A stretch of DNA of 64,000 nt from Ramlibacter pinisoli. Lineage in GTDB: Bacteria > Pseudomonadota > Gammaproteobacteria > Burkholderiales > Burkholderiaceae_C. The stretch is from NCBI RefSeq assembly GCF_009758015.1, contig NZ_WSEL01000003.1, positions 2,294,001 to 2,358,000 on the forward strand, given 5' to 3'. The first letter of the stretch is position 1, and each line of letters begins with the position of its first letter. A program made the position numbers and the translations under genes. Below, one piece after another: positions 36,390-45,353 of this stretch. The notes beneath the pieces were generated by a model that saw only the letters and a program-made list of their open reading frames with translations, ran no database searches and was not told where the DNA came from.

Positions 36390-37273
36390 GTCGATTGCTG
36401 CGCCTGGCCGCCTCCCTCTTCCTGCTCGGTCTAGCACCGGCCGGCTGGGCCGCCGTCGCCTGCTCGATCACCGCGTCGCCCTCGCCATTCACCGGCGTCT
36501 ACAGCAGCGCCGCCAACCTGGACGTTCCGGGCGCGTTCTCGCTCAATTGCACGCGCGACCCGACCGTCGACGGCCGCCGCGCCGACATCTGGATCGGCGT
36601 CAACCAGCCGGCCACGGGCAACTCGCTGCCGCGCGACATCGGCGGCGGCAGCAACCTGTCCTACATCATCTATCGGCGCGCGTTCGGCACCGGGGTCTGG
36701 ATGAACACCGGCTCACAGAAGCCCAACCAGAGCGGCAATGCAGGACTGGTCGACACCATCGACTTCGGCAACGGTACGGGCTCGACCTTCTCGGGCAGCT
36801 ACGACATCTTCGTGCGGGTGCCGGCCGGGCAGACCACCGTGTCGGCCGGGATTTACGTCAACACGGCGGTCGGCGTGACCGTGAAGCTGAACGACGAAAA
36901 CGGCGGGCTGCTGACTACGTCGACGCTCGGCTTCCGCTTCAGCATCCCCAAGGACTGCCGCTTCAGCAGCGACCCGACCCCGGTGGCGGTCAACTACCCG
37001 GCGTTCTCGCCCACGGCCATCACCGGGGTGTCGAACTTCGCACTCACCTGCACCCAGGGCACCACCTACACGATCGCGCTGGACCGCAACCGCAGCGTCA
37101 TCACCACGGTGCAGCTGGCCTACGACCTGTCGCTCAGTGCCGCCACCGGCACCGGCAACGCCGTCTCGCAGCCCTACACGGTCAACATCAGCGTGGACCC
37201 GGGTCAGGCCGGCAGTTGTTCGGGCAGCACCTGCAACGGCACCGACACTCGAACAATCACTATCACTTACTGA
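36386..37273 (+). CDS. Pilus tip adhesin, CsuE-like (two spore coat U domains)
   Basis: Last gene of the operon, 295 residues, with signal peptide ending PAGWAAVAC. Two tandem spore coat U domains are visible: residues about 22-165 (ACSITASPSPFTGVYSS, then LNCTRDPTVDGRR) and about 185-295 (KDCRFSSDPTPVAVNYPAFSP, then LTCTQGTTYTIALDRN). Two-domain architecture and terminal position are the hallmarks of CsuE tip adhesins, which bind surfaces through hydrophobic finger loops. The extra Cys pair near the end (GSCSGSTCNGT) is unusual. ATG overlaps the usher stop. Confidence 0.85.
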   Translation: MSRLLRLAASLFLLGLAPAGWAAVACSITASPSPFTGVYSSAANLDVPGAFSLNCTRDPTVDGRRADIWIGVNQPATGNSLPRDIGGGSNLSYIIYRRAFGTGVWMNTGSQKPNQSGNAGLVDTIDFGNGTGSTFSGSYDIFVRVPAGQTTVSAGIYVNTAVGVTVKLNDENGGLLTTSTLGFRFSIPKDCRFSSDPTPVAVNYPAFSPTAITGVSNFALTCTQGTTYTIALDRNRSVITTVQLAYDLSLSAATGTGNAVSQPYTVNISVDPGQAGSCSGSTCNGTDTRTITITY

Positions 37274-37276
37274 GAG

Positions 37277-38053
37277 CTAGAACCGCTCCCCCTCCCCCAG
37301 ATACCGCCACTGCCCCACTGGCAGCTGCCCCAGCAGCACGCGGCCGATGCGGATGCGCTTGAGACCGACCACGCGCAGCCCGACCGCCTCGCACATGCGC
37401 CGGATCTGGCGCTTCTTGCCTTCGGTCAGCACGAAGCGCAGCTGTTCCGGGTTCTGCCAGTCGACCCGGGCCGGCTTGAGCGGCTTGCCGTCCAGCGACA
37501 GGCCATGCCGCAGCCGTGCCAGCTGCGCCGGGGGAAAGGCCGCCTGCACCTCGCGCGTGACCGCGCCGAACTCCACGCGCACCAGGTATTCCTTCTCCAT
37601 GCCGGAGTCCTCGCCGATCAGCTGGCGGGCGACGCGGCCGTCCTGCGTCAGCACCAGCAGGCCGGTGGAATCGATGTCGAGCCGGCCGGCCGGCGCCAGG
37701 CCACGCAGCTGCTGCGGGGCGAAGCGCTGGCGCGACGGGTCGCCGCCCCAGTGGCTGCGCCCCTGCACCAGGGTCACGGCGGGCTGGTAGCCATCCTCGG
37801 CCTGGCCGCTCACGTAGCCCACCGGCTTGTGCAGCAGGATGGTCACCTGTTGCTGCTGCTGGCCGGTGGCCCGCCGGTCGACCTCGATGCGGGCCTGCGG
37901 GCCGACCTGCAGCCCCATCGGTGCCACGGCGCCATCGACCCGCACCCAGCCGCGCGCGATCCAGTCGTCGGCTTCCCGGCGCGAGCACAGGCCGAGCTCG
38001 GCCATGCGTTTGTTGAGGCGGGTGGTGGCGGCGGGGACGGCGGGATCAGTCAT
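37277..38053 (-). CDS. RluF-like 23S rRNA pseudouridine synthase
   Basis: RsuA/RluB/RluE/RluF-type pseudouridine synthase, 258 residues. An N-terminal S4 RNA-binding domain ([30 protein letters not shown]) is followed by the catalytic domain with [14 protein letters not shown], where the first Asp is catalytic, [10 protein letters not shown], and [29 protein letters not shown]. The S4 opening is closest to RluF, which modifies U2604 of 23S rRNA, but RluB cannot be excluded. It overlaps the upstream Crp/Fnr gene by 8 bp and converges on the pilus operon. Confidence 0.85.
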   Translation of the reverse strand: MTDPAVPAATTRLNKRMAELGLCSRREADDWIARGWVRVDGAVAPMGLQVGPQARIEVDRRATGQQQQQVTILLHKPVGYVSGQAEDGYQPAVTLVQGRSHWGGDPSRQRFAPQQLRGLAPAGRLDIDSTGLLVLTQDGRVARQLIGEDSGMEKEYLVRVEFGAVTREVQAAFPPAQLARLRHGLSLDGKPLKPARVDWQNPEQLRFVLTEGKKRQIRRMCEAVGLRVVGLKRIRIGRVLLGQLPVGQWRYLGEGERF

Positions 38054-38798
38054 GGGCGGCCGATGATCCCAGAACCGCCAGCGGCTTCCCGCTGGAGCGC
38101 AGCGCCTCCAGGTCGAGGATGCGCAGCCCGCCGTACTCGACCCGGATCGCGCCCTCGGCCTCCAGCGTCGCCAGCGCCTCGTTCACGCGCTGCCGCGACA
38201 GGCCGACCAGGTAGCCCAGCTCCTGCTGCGTGATGCGCAGCACCTGGCCCACGCCCGGGTACAGCACCGGGTTGAACAGCGCGGCCAGGCTGCGCGCCAC
38301 CCGCACGTCGGGATTGGCCAGGCGGTCGATCTCGCGCGCCGCGATGAACTGCGCCAGTCGCTCGTTGAGCTGGTTCATCACGAAGCGGTTGAAGCCGATC
38401 GAATGGTCGAGCAGCCAGTGGAAGGTGTCGACCGGCAGGCCGGCGACCACGCTGTTGCGCAACGGCTGGATGTTGTAGCGGTAGGCCTCGCGCTTGAGCG
38501 CCGTGCCTTCGCCGAACCAGCCACCGGGCGGCACGCCGGTGAAGGTCATCGTCTGGCCCTGGGCGCTGTCGGTGTGCATCTTGAGCAGGCCCTCGATCAC
38601 CCCGAACCAGTAGGTCACCGGCCGGCCGATGCGGCAAACGAACTCGCCCGGGTGCGCGTCGCCCACGCTGAGATGGGCAATGGCGCGCTCGCGCTCGGGC
38701 GGCTGCAGCAGGCGCAGCCAGGGAATGCCGTCGAGCTCGGCGGCGGTGGGCGGGCGCCGGCGCTGGTGCAGCGGGAGCGCGGGCGCAGCGGTCGGCAT
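38046..38798 (-). CDS. Crp/Fnr-family transcriptional regulator
   Basis: A 250-residue regulator with an N-terminal cyclic-nucleotide-like beta roll ([24 protein letters not shown], then [23 protein letters not shown]) and a C-terminal winged helix ([41 protein letters not shown]). The recognition helix SRQRVNEAL resembles Crp more than Fnr, and no N-terminal cysteine cluster for an Fe-S centre is seen, so it is not a classical oxygen sensor. It is divergent from the acyl-CoA ligase/ABC transporter operon and is the natural candidate to control it. Confidence 0.88.
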   Translation of the reverse strand: MPTAAPALPLHQRRRPPTAAELDGIPWLRLLQPPERERAIAHLSVGDAHPGEFVCRIGRPVTYWFGVIEGLLKMHTDSAQGQTMTFTGVPPGGWFGEGTALKREAYRYNIQPLRNSVVAGLPVDTFHWLLDHSIGFNRFVMNQLNERLAQFIAAREIDRLANPDVRVARSLAALFNPVLYPGVGQVLRITQQELGYLVGLSRQRVNEALATLEAEGAIRVEYGGLRILDLEALRSSGKPLAVLGSSAAHD

Positions 38799-38830
38799 GC
38801 GGGTTAGTCCGTTCAGGGGAATCCCGGAAA

Positions 38831-38859
38831 TTGTCGTCGCAAAGACATCACGACGTCAA
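38831..38859. promoter_or_regulatory. Inverted repeat between the Crp/Fnr regulator and the CoA ligase operon
   Basis: TTGTCGTC (38831-38838) and GACGTCAA (38852-38859) are complementary at 7 of 8 positions around a 13-bp spacer, in the 114-bp divergent gap. It is a candidate operator for the adjacent regulator, though it does not match the canonical Crp or Fnr half-sites. Confidence 0.4.
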
Positions 38860-38912
38860 AGTGCGCCCTACGATCCCGCACCGATCACGGCCGTCCAGCC
38901 GACGAGGATTCC

Positions 38913-40859
38913 ATGGAGACGACGTTCCCGAAACTGCTCCTGCAGCACGCCGCGCAGCGCCCGGCGGCCGCGGCGATGCGCGAGAAGGAATACGGCATCT
39001 GGCAGACGCTGACCTGGTCGGCGCTCGCGCAGCTGGCGCGCGATCTCGCCTGCGGCCTGCACCAGGCCGGCGTGCAGCGCGGCGAACACGTGGTCGTCAT
39101 CGGCGCCAACCGTCCGCGCCTGTATGCCACCCTGCTGGCGACGCAGGCGCTCGGCGCCGTGCCGGTGCCCCTGTACCAGGACGCCGCCAGCGCCGAGTGC
39201 GTGTTCCCGATCAACAACGCCGAGGTGCGCTTCGCGGTGGTCGAGGACCAGGAGCAGGTCGACAAGCTGCTCGAGGTGCGCGCCCAGTGCCCGCGCCTGC
39301 AGGCGATCTGGTACGACGATCCGCGCGGGCTGCGCAACTACGACGAGCCGGGCCTGGGCTCGCTGGACAGCCTGGCCGCGGCCGGCCGCGAGCTCGGGCA
39401 ACGCGACCCCGGCCTGTTCCAGCGCGAGGTCGACCAGGCCTCGCCCGACGACGTCGCGGCGATGTTCTTCACCTCCGGCACCACCGGCAACCCCAAGGGC
39501 GTGATGCACTCGCACCGCACCCTCCTGGACCGGGCACGCGCCGGCGCCGACTTCGACCACCTCACCGAGCGCGAGGAGGTGCTGGCCTACCTGCCGCCGG
39601 CCTGGGTGGGCCAGAACATCTTCAGCTACGCACAGTGGCTGGCCTGCGGCTACATCGTCAACTGCCCCGAGTCGGCCGGCACCGTGGCGATCGACCTGAA
39701 GGAGATCGGCCCGACCTACTACTTCGCGCCGCCGCGGGTCTTCGAGGGCCTGCTCACCACCGTGATGATCCGGATGGAGGACGCCGGCGCCGTCAAGCGC
39801 TGGCTGTTCCACCGCTGCATGGCGCTGGCGCGGCGGGTCGGCCCGGCCCTGATGGACCGGCAACCGGTCGGCCTGTTCGATCGGCTGGCCTACCGCCTGG
39901 GCGACCTGCTGGTGTACGGGCCGCTGCGCAACAACCTGGGCTTCTCGCGCGTGCGCGTGGCCTACACGGCCGGCGAGGCGATCGGCCCCGACCTGTTCAC
40001 CTTCTACCGCTCGATCGGCATCAACCTCAAGCAGCTGTACGGCTCCACCGAGACGGCGGTGTTCGTCTGCCTGCAGCCCGACGACCAGGCCCGCGCCGAC
40101 ACGGTGGGCGTGCCGATCCAGGGCGTGGAGATCAAGGTGGCCGACAACGGCGAGATCCTGGTTCGCTCGCCCGGACTGCTCAAGGGCTACTACAAGAATG
40201 CGCAGGCCACCGCCGAGGTGCTGACCAACGACGGCTGGTACCACACCAGCGACGCCGGCTTCATCGACGCGCAGGGCCACCTGAAGATCATCGACCGCGT
40301 GAAGGATGTCGGCCGGCTGGCCGGCGGCCCCAACGACGGCGCGATGTTCGCGCCCAAGTACGTCGAGAACAAGCTCAAGTTCTTCCCGCACATCAAGGAA
40401 GTGGTGGCGCTGGGCGACCGGCGCGACCAGGTCTGCGTGATGGTCAACATCGACTTCGACGCCGTCGGCAACTGGGCCGAGCGGCGCAACCTGCCCTATG
40501 CCGGCTACACCGACCTGGCGCAGAAGCCCGAGGTGTACGACCTGATCAAGGAGTGCGTGGAGAAGGTCAACGCCGACCTCGCGGCCGACGCCCGGCTGGC
40601 CGGCTCGCAGGTCAGCCGCTTCCTGGTGCTGCACAAGGAGCTGGACGCCGACGACGGCGAGCTCACCCGCACCAACAAGGTCCGGCGCGGCTACATCGGC
40701 GAGAAATACCAGGTGCTGGTGGAGGCGCTGTACGGCGGCCGGTCCGAGCAGTACATCGAGACCCAGGTGAAGTTCGAGGATGGCCGCACCGGCATGGTGA
40801 GCGCCACCCTCCGGATCGTCGACGCGAAGACCTTCGCGCCGGTGAAGGTGGCGGCATGA
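38913..40859 (+). CDS. AMP-binding long-chain acyl-CoA ligase (FAA1/FadD15-like)
   Basis: Activates a carboxylic acid to its CoA thioester through an acyl-adenylate; 648 residues. Motifs: the P-loop FFTSGTTGNPKGVMHSHR, LKQLYGSTETAVF, and the hinge and Asp of WYHTSDAGFIDAQGHLKIIDRVKDV. The terminal TRTNKVRRGYIGEKY region carries the usual Lys position. Long N- and C-terminal parts fit the long-chain (FAA1-type) subgroup, and homologues next to branched-chain-type transporters are common in Comamonadaceae. GAGGA precedes the ATG. It heads the ligase-livGHMKF-ligase cluster. Confidence 0.9.
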   Translation: METTFPKLLLQHAAQRPAAAAMREKEYGIWQTLTWSALAQLARDLACGLHQAGVQRGEHVVVIGANRPRLYATLLATQALGAVPVPLYQDAASAECVFPINNAEVRFAVVEDQEQVDKLLEVRAQCPRLQAIWYDDPRGLRNYDEPGLGSLDSLAAAGRELGQRDPGLFQREVDQASPDDVAAMFFTSGTTGNPKGVMHSHRTLLDRARAGADFDHLTEREEVLAYLPPAWVGQNIFSYAQWLACGYIVNCPESAGTVAIDLKEIGPTYYFAPPRVFEGLLTTVMIRMEDAGAVKRWLFHRCMALARRVGPALMDRQPVGLFDRLAYRLGDLLVYGPLRNNLGFSRVRVAYTAGEAIGPDLFTFYRSIGINLKQLYGSTETAVFVCLQPDDQARADTVGVPIQGVEIKVADNGEILVRSPGLLKGYYKNAQATAEVLTNDGWYHTSDAGFIDAQGHLKIIDRVKDVGRLAGGPNDGAMFAPKYVENKLKFFPHIKEVVALGDRRDQVCVMVNIDFDAVGNWAERRNLPYAGYTDLAQKPEVYDLIKECVEKVNADLAADARLAGSQVSRFLVLHKELDADDGELTRTNKVRRGYIGEKYQVLVEALYGGRSEQYIETQVKFEDGRTGMVSATLRIVDAKTFAPVKVAA

Positions 40860-40914
40860 GCCGCCCGGCCGCCCGGTGGGCGGATGCCCCAGCGCGCTGC
40901 GCGGAGGTCCTGCG

Positions 40915-41745
40915 ATGAACATGATGTCCGACGCTGCGCTGCTGGCGCAGCAACAGGTCGCCGAGCCCCGGCGCAGGTTCGGCGACGTCATCCTCGACGT
41001 GAAGAACATCTCCCTGGCCTTCGGCGGCGTCAAGGCGCTGACCGACATCTCGTTCGACGTCCGCGAGCACGAGATCCGCGCCATCATCGGCCCCAACGGC
41101 GCCGGCAAGAGCTCGATGCTCAACTGCATCAACGGCGTCTACCAGCCGCAGCAGGGCACCATCGATTTCCGCGGCCGGAGCTTTCGCCACATGCGCAGCC
41201 GCCAGGTGGCCGAGATGGGCATCGCCCGCACCTTCCAGAACCTGGCCCTGTTCAAGGGCATGAGCGTGCTGGACAACATCATGACCGGCCGCAACCTGCG
41301 CATCCGCAGCAACCTGTTCCTGCAGGCGCTGCGCATCGGGCCGGCCGAGAAGGAGGAGATCCGGCACCGCGAGGCGGTCGAGCGGATCATCGACTTCCTG
41401 GAGATCCAGGCCTATCGCAAGACGCCGGTCGGCCAGCTGCCCTACGGGCTGCAGAAGCGCGTCGACCTGGGGCGCGCGCTGGCGATGGAGCCGCAGGTGC
41501 TGCTGCTGGACGAGCCCATGGCCGGCATGAACATCGAGGAGAAGCAGGACATGTGCCGCTTCGTGCTGGACGTCAACGACGAGTTCGGCACCACCGTGGT
41601 CCTGATCGAGCACGACATGGGCGTGGTGATGGACATCAGCGACCGCGTGGTGGTGCTGGACTACGGCAAGAAGATCGGCGACGGCACGCCGGACGTGGTG
41701 CGCGCCAACCCGGACGTCATCAAGGCCTACCTCGGCACGCACTAG
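40915..41745 (+). CDS. Branched-chain/hydrophobic acid ABC transporter ATPase, LivG-like
   Basis: Cytosolic ATPase of a hydrophobic amino acid-type uptake system, 276 residues. Walker A GPNGAGKSSML, Q-loop IARTFQNLALF, a signature region read as LPYGLQKRVDLGRAL in place of LSGGQ, which is typical of LivG relatives, Walker B VLLLDEPMAGMN and H-loop VLIEHDMGVVM are present. GGAGG lies 8 nt before ATG 40915, which decides the start among three nearby ATGs. It is followed after 8 bp by the LivH-like permease. Confidence 0.92.
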   Translation: MNMMSDAALLAQQQVAEPRRRFGDVILDVKNISLAFGGVKALTDISFDVREHEIRAIIGPNGAGKSSMLNCINGVYQPQQGTIDFRGRSFRHMRSRQVAEMGIARTFQNLALFKGMSVLDNIMTGRNLRIRSNLFLQALRIGPAEKEEIRHREAVERIIDFLEIQAYRKTPVGQLPYGLQKRVDLGRALAMEPQVLLLDEPMAGMNIEEKQDMCRFVLDVNDEFGTTVVLIEHDMGVVMDISDRVVVLDYGKKIGDGTPDVVRANPDVIKAYLGTH

Positions 41746-41753
41746 GACGACAC

Positions 41754-42683
41754 ATGGGCTTTTTCCTCGAGACCCTGCTGGGCGGCCTGATGGCCGGCAT
41801 GCTGTATTCGCTGGTCGCGCTCGGCTTCGTGCTGATCTTCAAGGCATCCGGCGTGTTCAATTTCGCCCAGGGCGCCATGGTGCTGTTCGGCGCGCTGGCG
41901 ATGGCGCGCTTTGCCGAGTGGCTGCCCGGCTGGACCGGCGTGGACAGCCGGCTGCTGGCCAACCTGCTGGCCTTCGTGCTGGCCGGCGCCGTGATGTTCG
42001 TGGTCGCCTGGCTGGTCGAGTGGCTGGTGCTGCGCCACCTGGTCAACCAGGAGGGCGCCACGCTGCTGATGGCCACCCTGGGCATCGCCTACTTCCTCGA
42101 AGGCCTGGGCCAGACGCTGTTCGGCAACAGCATCTACAAGATCGACATCGGCATGCCCAAGGACCCGGTCATGGCCTTCGAGTCGGTGTTCCAGGGCGGC
42201 CTCCTGATCAACAAGGAAGACCTGATCGCCGCCCTCATCGCGGCGGCGCTGGTGGCCGCGCTGAGCGTGTTCTTCCAGAAGACCGGCACCGGCCGCGCGC
42301 TGCGCGCCGTGGCCGACGACCACCAGGCGGCGCAGTCGATCGGCATCCCGCTGCAGCGCATCTGGTTCATCGTCTGGTGCGTGGCCGGCGTGGTGGCGCT
42401 GGTGGCCGGGATGATCTGGGGCAGCAAGCTGGGCGTGCAGTTCTCGCTCACCACCGTGGCCCTACGCGCCCTGCCGGTGGTGATCCTGGGCGGCCTGACC
42501 TCGGTGCCCGGCGCCATCATCGGCGGGCTGATCATCGGCGTCGGCGAGAAGCTGTCCGAGGTCTACCTCGGCCCGCTGGTGGGCGGCGGCATCGAGATCT
42601 GGTTCGCCTACGTGCTCGCCCTGGGCTTCCTCCTCGTGCGGCCGCAGGGGCTCTTTGGAGAGAAGATCATCGACCGCGTCTGA
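41754..42683 (+). CDS. Branched-chain-type ABC permease, LivH-like
   Basis: Inner-membrane permease of the transporter, 309 residues, about eight hydrophobic segments. The start MGFFLETLLGGLMAGMLYSLVALGFVLIFKASGVFNFAQGAMVLFGAL is the standard LivH opening, and the coupling region GRALRAVADDHQAAQSIGIPLQRIW is clear, as is the C-terminal LGGLTSVPGAIIGGLIIGVGEKL. Separated by 37 bp from the LivM-like gene. Confidence 0.93.
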   Translation: MGFFLETLLGGLMAGMLYSLVALGFVLIFKASGVFNFAQGAMVLFGALAMARFAEWLPGWTGVDSRLLANLLAFVLAGAVMFVVAWLVEWLVLRHLVNQEGATLLMATLGIAYFLEGLGQTLFGNSIYKIDIGMPKDPVMAFESVFQGGLLINKEDLIAALIAAALVAALSVFFQKTGTGRALRAVADDHQAAQSIGIPLQRIWFIVWCVAGVVALVAGMIWGSKLGVQFSLTTVALRALPVVILGGLTSVPGAIIGGLIIGVGEKLSEVYLGPLVGGGIEIWFAYVLALGFLLVRPQGLFGEKIIDRV

Positions 42684-42720
42684 GCGTGTCGCAGTAGACC
42701 GAACACCGACTGGATCACAC

Positions 42721-43797
42721 ATGCTCTACCGCGAAAACGGCCAGTTCAAGACCAGCTACCGCTCCGACCTGCAGATCTTCCCGATCCTGCAGGACCGCTT
42801 CGCCATCGCGCTGCTGCTGGCGGCCGCGTACCTGGTGGTGCCGCTGCTGGCCAGCGACTACCTGTTCCGCGCCATCCTGATCCCGTTCCTGATCATGGCG
42901 CTGGCGGCCCTGGGGGTGAACATCCTGGTGGGCTACTGCGGCCAGATCTCGCTGGGCTCGGGCGCCTTCATGGCCGCCGGTGCCTACGGCGCCTACAACT
43001 TCTTCGCCCGCATCCCCGACATGCCGCTGGTGCCCGCCATCCTGCTGGGCGGGCTATGCGCCACCGCGTTCGGCATCCTGTTCGGGCTGCCGAGCCTGCG
43101 GGTCAAGGGCCTGTACCTGGCGGTCGCCACCCTGGCGGCGCAGTTCTTCGCCGACTGGGCCTTCCTGCGCGTGAAGTGGCTGGTGAACGACTCGCCCTCG
43201 GGCTCGGTCGGGGTCTCGGCGCTGTCGGTGCTGGGCCTGCCGATCGACAGCGCCCTCAGCAAGTACTGGTTCTGCCTGGTGATGCTCACCGTGATCGCGC
43301 TGCTGGCCAAGAACCTGGTGCGCGGCGCCATCGGCCGCGAGTGGATGGCCATCCGCGACATGGACGTCGCCGCCGCCGTCATCGGCATCCGGCCGATGTA
43401 CGCCAAGCTGAGCGCGTTCGCCGTCAGCTCGTTCATCGTCGGCGTGGCCGGCGCGCTGTGGGCCTTCGTCTACCTGGGCACCTGGGAGCCGGCCGCGTTC
43501 TCGGTCGACCTGTCGTTCCGGCTGCTGTTCATGGTGATCATCGGCGGGCTCGGCTCCATCATGGGCGGCTTCTTCGGCGCCGCCTTCATCGTGGTGCTGC
43601 CCATCGCGCTGAACCAGTTCCTGCCGACGCTGGCCGGCGCCGTCGGCCTGAACATCTCCACCGCCGGCCTGTCGCACGCCGAGCTGATGATCTTCGGCGC
43701 GCTGATCATCTGGTTCCTCATCGTCGAGCCCCACGGCCTGGCCCGGCTGTGGTCCACCGGCAAGCAGAAGCTGCGGCTGTGGCCGTTCCCGCACTGA
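42721..43797 (+). CDS. Branched-chain-type ABC permease, LivM-like
   Basis: Second permease, 358 residues, about ten hydrophobic segments. The family landmarks are ALAALGVNILVGYCGQISLGSGAFMAAGAYGAY, SLRVKGLYLAVATLAAQFF, GREWMAIRDMDVAAAVIGI (coupling helix) and GGLGSIMGGFFGAAFIVVLP. The N-terminus carries a soluble stretch of about 30 residues (YRENGQFKTSYRSDLQIFP), seen in other transporters of this subtype. The receptor gene begins 94 bp later behind its own AGGAG. Confidence 0.93.
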   Translation: MLYRENGQFKTSYRSDLQIFPILQDRFAIALLLAAAYLVVPLLASDYLFRAILIPFLIMALAALGVNILVGYCGQISLGSGAFMAAGAYGAYNFFARIPDMPLVPAILLGGLCATAFGILFGLPSLRVKGLYLAVATLAAQFFADWAFLRVKWLVNDSPSGSVGVSALSVLGLPIDSALSKYWFCLVMLTVIALLAKNLVRGAIGREWMAIRDMDVAAAVIGIRPMYAKLSAFAVSSFIVGVAGALWAFVYLGTWEPAAFSVDLSFRLLFMVIIGGLGSIMGGFFGAAFIVVLPIALNQFLPTLAGAVGLNISTAGLSHAELMIFGALIIWFLIVEPHGLARLWSTGKQKLRLWPFPH

Positions 43798-43891
43798 GCG
43801 GGCTTGCTCGCAAGTCCCGATGCGTCCGCGCCCCGGCTGGCATCCACTGGCAGTTCCAATTTCCCCGCTTCACCCTCAGAAGGAGACACCC

Positions 43892-45205
43892 ATGAAGCTT
43901 CGTTCCCTCCTCACGACCGGCCTGGTGGCTGCCGCGGCCCTGTCGGCTGCGTCGGCCTTCGCGCAGGCCAAGGAGCAGTTCTTCCCGCTGCTGTCGTACC
44001 GCACCGGGCCGTACGCGCCGAACGGAACGCCATGGGCGAACGGCAAGCAGGACTACCTGAAGATGATCAACGCCCGCGACGGCGGCATCAACGGCGTCAA
44101 GCTCACCTGGGAAGAATGCGAGACCGGCTATGCCACCGACCGCGGCGTCGAGTGCTACGAAAGGCTCAAGGGCCGCCCGGGCGTGACGCTGTTCGACCCG
44201 CAGGCCACCGGCATCACCTTCGCCCTCACCGACAAGGTGGCCGCCGACAAGATCCCGCTGCTGACGCTGGGCTACGGCCTGTCGGTGGCGCAGGACGGCC
44301 AGGCCTTCCCCTGGAATTTCCCGCTCATGGGCAGCTACTGGACCGCCGCCGACGTGCTGGTGCAGCACCTGGTCAAGAAGGACGGCAACCTCAAGGGCAA
44401 GAAGATCGCGCTGGTCTACCACGACTCGCCGTTCGGCAAGGAGCCGATCCCGCTGCTGCAGGAGCGCGCCCGCATGAACGGCTTCGAGCTGCTGCTGATC
44501 CCGGTCACCGCGCCCGGCGTCGAGCAGAAGGCTGCCTGGCTGCAGGTGCGCCAGCAGCGGCCCGACTACGTGATGCTGTGGGGCTGGGGCGTGATGAACT
44601 CCACCGCACTGAAGGAGGCCCAGGCCACCGGCTACCCGCGCGACAAGATGTACGGCGTCTGGTGGGCCGGTGCCGAGCCGGACGTCAAGGACGTCGGCGA
44701 GGGCGCCAAGGGCTACCACGCGCTGAACCTCAACTCCTCCGGCACCCAGCCGAAGGTGATCCAGGACATCCTCAAGACCGTGCACGAGAAGGGCCAGGGC
44801 ACCGGGCCGAAGGATGAAGTGGGCTCGGTGCTGTACACGCGTGGCGTGATCATCCAGGCGCTGTCGGTGGAGGCCGTGCGGCGGGCGCAGGAACGCTTCG
44901 GCAAGGGCAAGGTCATGACGCCCGAGCAGGTGCGCTGGGGCCTGGAGAACCTCAACCTCGACCAGAAGCGGCTCGACCAGCTGGGCCTCACGGGCGTGAT
45001 CCGTCCGCTGTCCACCAGCTGCTCCGACCACATGGGCTCGACCTGGGTGCGCGTGCAGACCTGGGACGGCGCCAAGTGGAACATCACCAGCGACTGGTAC
45101 CAGGCCGACGAGTCCATCATCAAGCCGATGGTCAAGGCCGGGGCCGAGAAGTACCTGTCGGACAAGAAGCTTTCGCGACGCGCCGTCGCCGACTGCCAGT
45201 CCTGA
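43892..45205 (+). CDS. Branched-chain-type ABC transporter substrate-binding protein
   Basis: Periplasmic receptor of the LivK/type I periplasmic binding fold, 437 residues, with signal peptide MKLRSLLTTGLVAAAALSAASAFAQ and AAGGAG 9 nt upstream. It opens FFPLLSYRTGPYAPNGTPWANGKQDYLKMINARDGG, and contains WEECETGYATDRGVECYERLK and WNFPLMGSYWTAADVLVQHL. It is longer than true leucine receptors (about 370 residues) and belongs to the subgroup paired with CoA ligases, so aromatic or fatty acids are more likely ligands than amino acids. That assignment is inference. Confidence 0.9.
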   Translation: MKLRSLLTTGLVAAAALSAASAFAQAKEQFFPLLSYRTGPYAPNGTPWANGKQDYLKMINARDGGINGVKLTWEECETGYATDRGVECYERLKGRPGVTLFDPQATGITFALTDKVAADKIPLLTLGYGLSVAQDGQAFPWNFPLMGSYWTAADVLVQHLVKKDGNLKGKKIALVYHDSPFGKEPIPLLQERARMNGFELLLIPVTAPGVEQKAAWLQVRQQRPDYVMLWGWGVMNSTALKEAQATGYPRDKMYGVWWAGAEPDVKDVGEGAKGYHALNLNSSGTQPKVIQDILKTVHEKGQGTGPKDEVGSVLYTRGVIIQALSVEAVRRAQERFGKGKVMTPEQVRWGLENLNLDQKRLDQLGLTGVIRPLSTSCSDHMGSTWVRVQTWDGAKWNITSDWYQADESIIKPMVKAGAEKYLSDKKLSRRAVADCQS

Positions 45206-45268
45206 CGGACTGGCGTCAGCAAGCCGCGACGCGCCCGCGTCTCGACTGCTGACGGCACCCTCCCCCAC

Positions 45269-45339
45269 CCCCTCCCGCCAGGCGGGAGGGGCAGCGGCCC
45301 GATGGGCCGCCAAACGAAAGGCCGGTGCCTTTCGTTTGG
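45269..45339. repeat. Triple-hairpin REP-like element between the receptor and livF-like genes
   Basis: Three adjacent perfect inverted repeats: CCCCTCCCGCC / GGCGGGAGGGG (45269-45279, 45281-45291); GCGGCCC / GGGCCGC with a GAT loop (45294-45310); and a 13-bp stem CCAAACGAAAGGC / GCCTTTCGTTTGG with a CGGT loop (45310-45339). A longer, looser pair (GCGTCAGCA / TGCTGACG, about 45211 and 45247) precedes them. No T tract follows. It fits an extragenic repeat that stabilises the receptor mRNA or dampens read-through. Confidence 0.7.
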
Positions 45340-45353
45340 TCGAGATACACACC

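Noticed and set aside
45241..45340. Intrinsic terminator between the receptor and livF-like genes
   Set aside because: Strong hairpins exist but none is followed by a T tract; classed as a repeat element.
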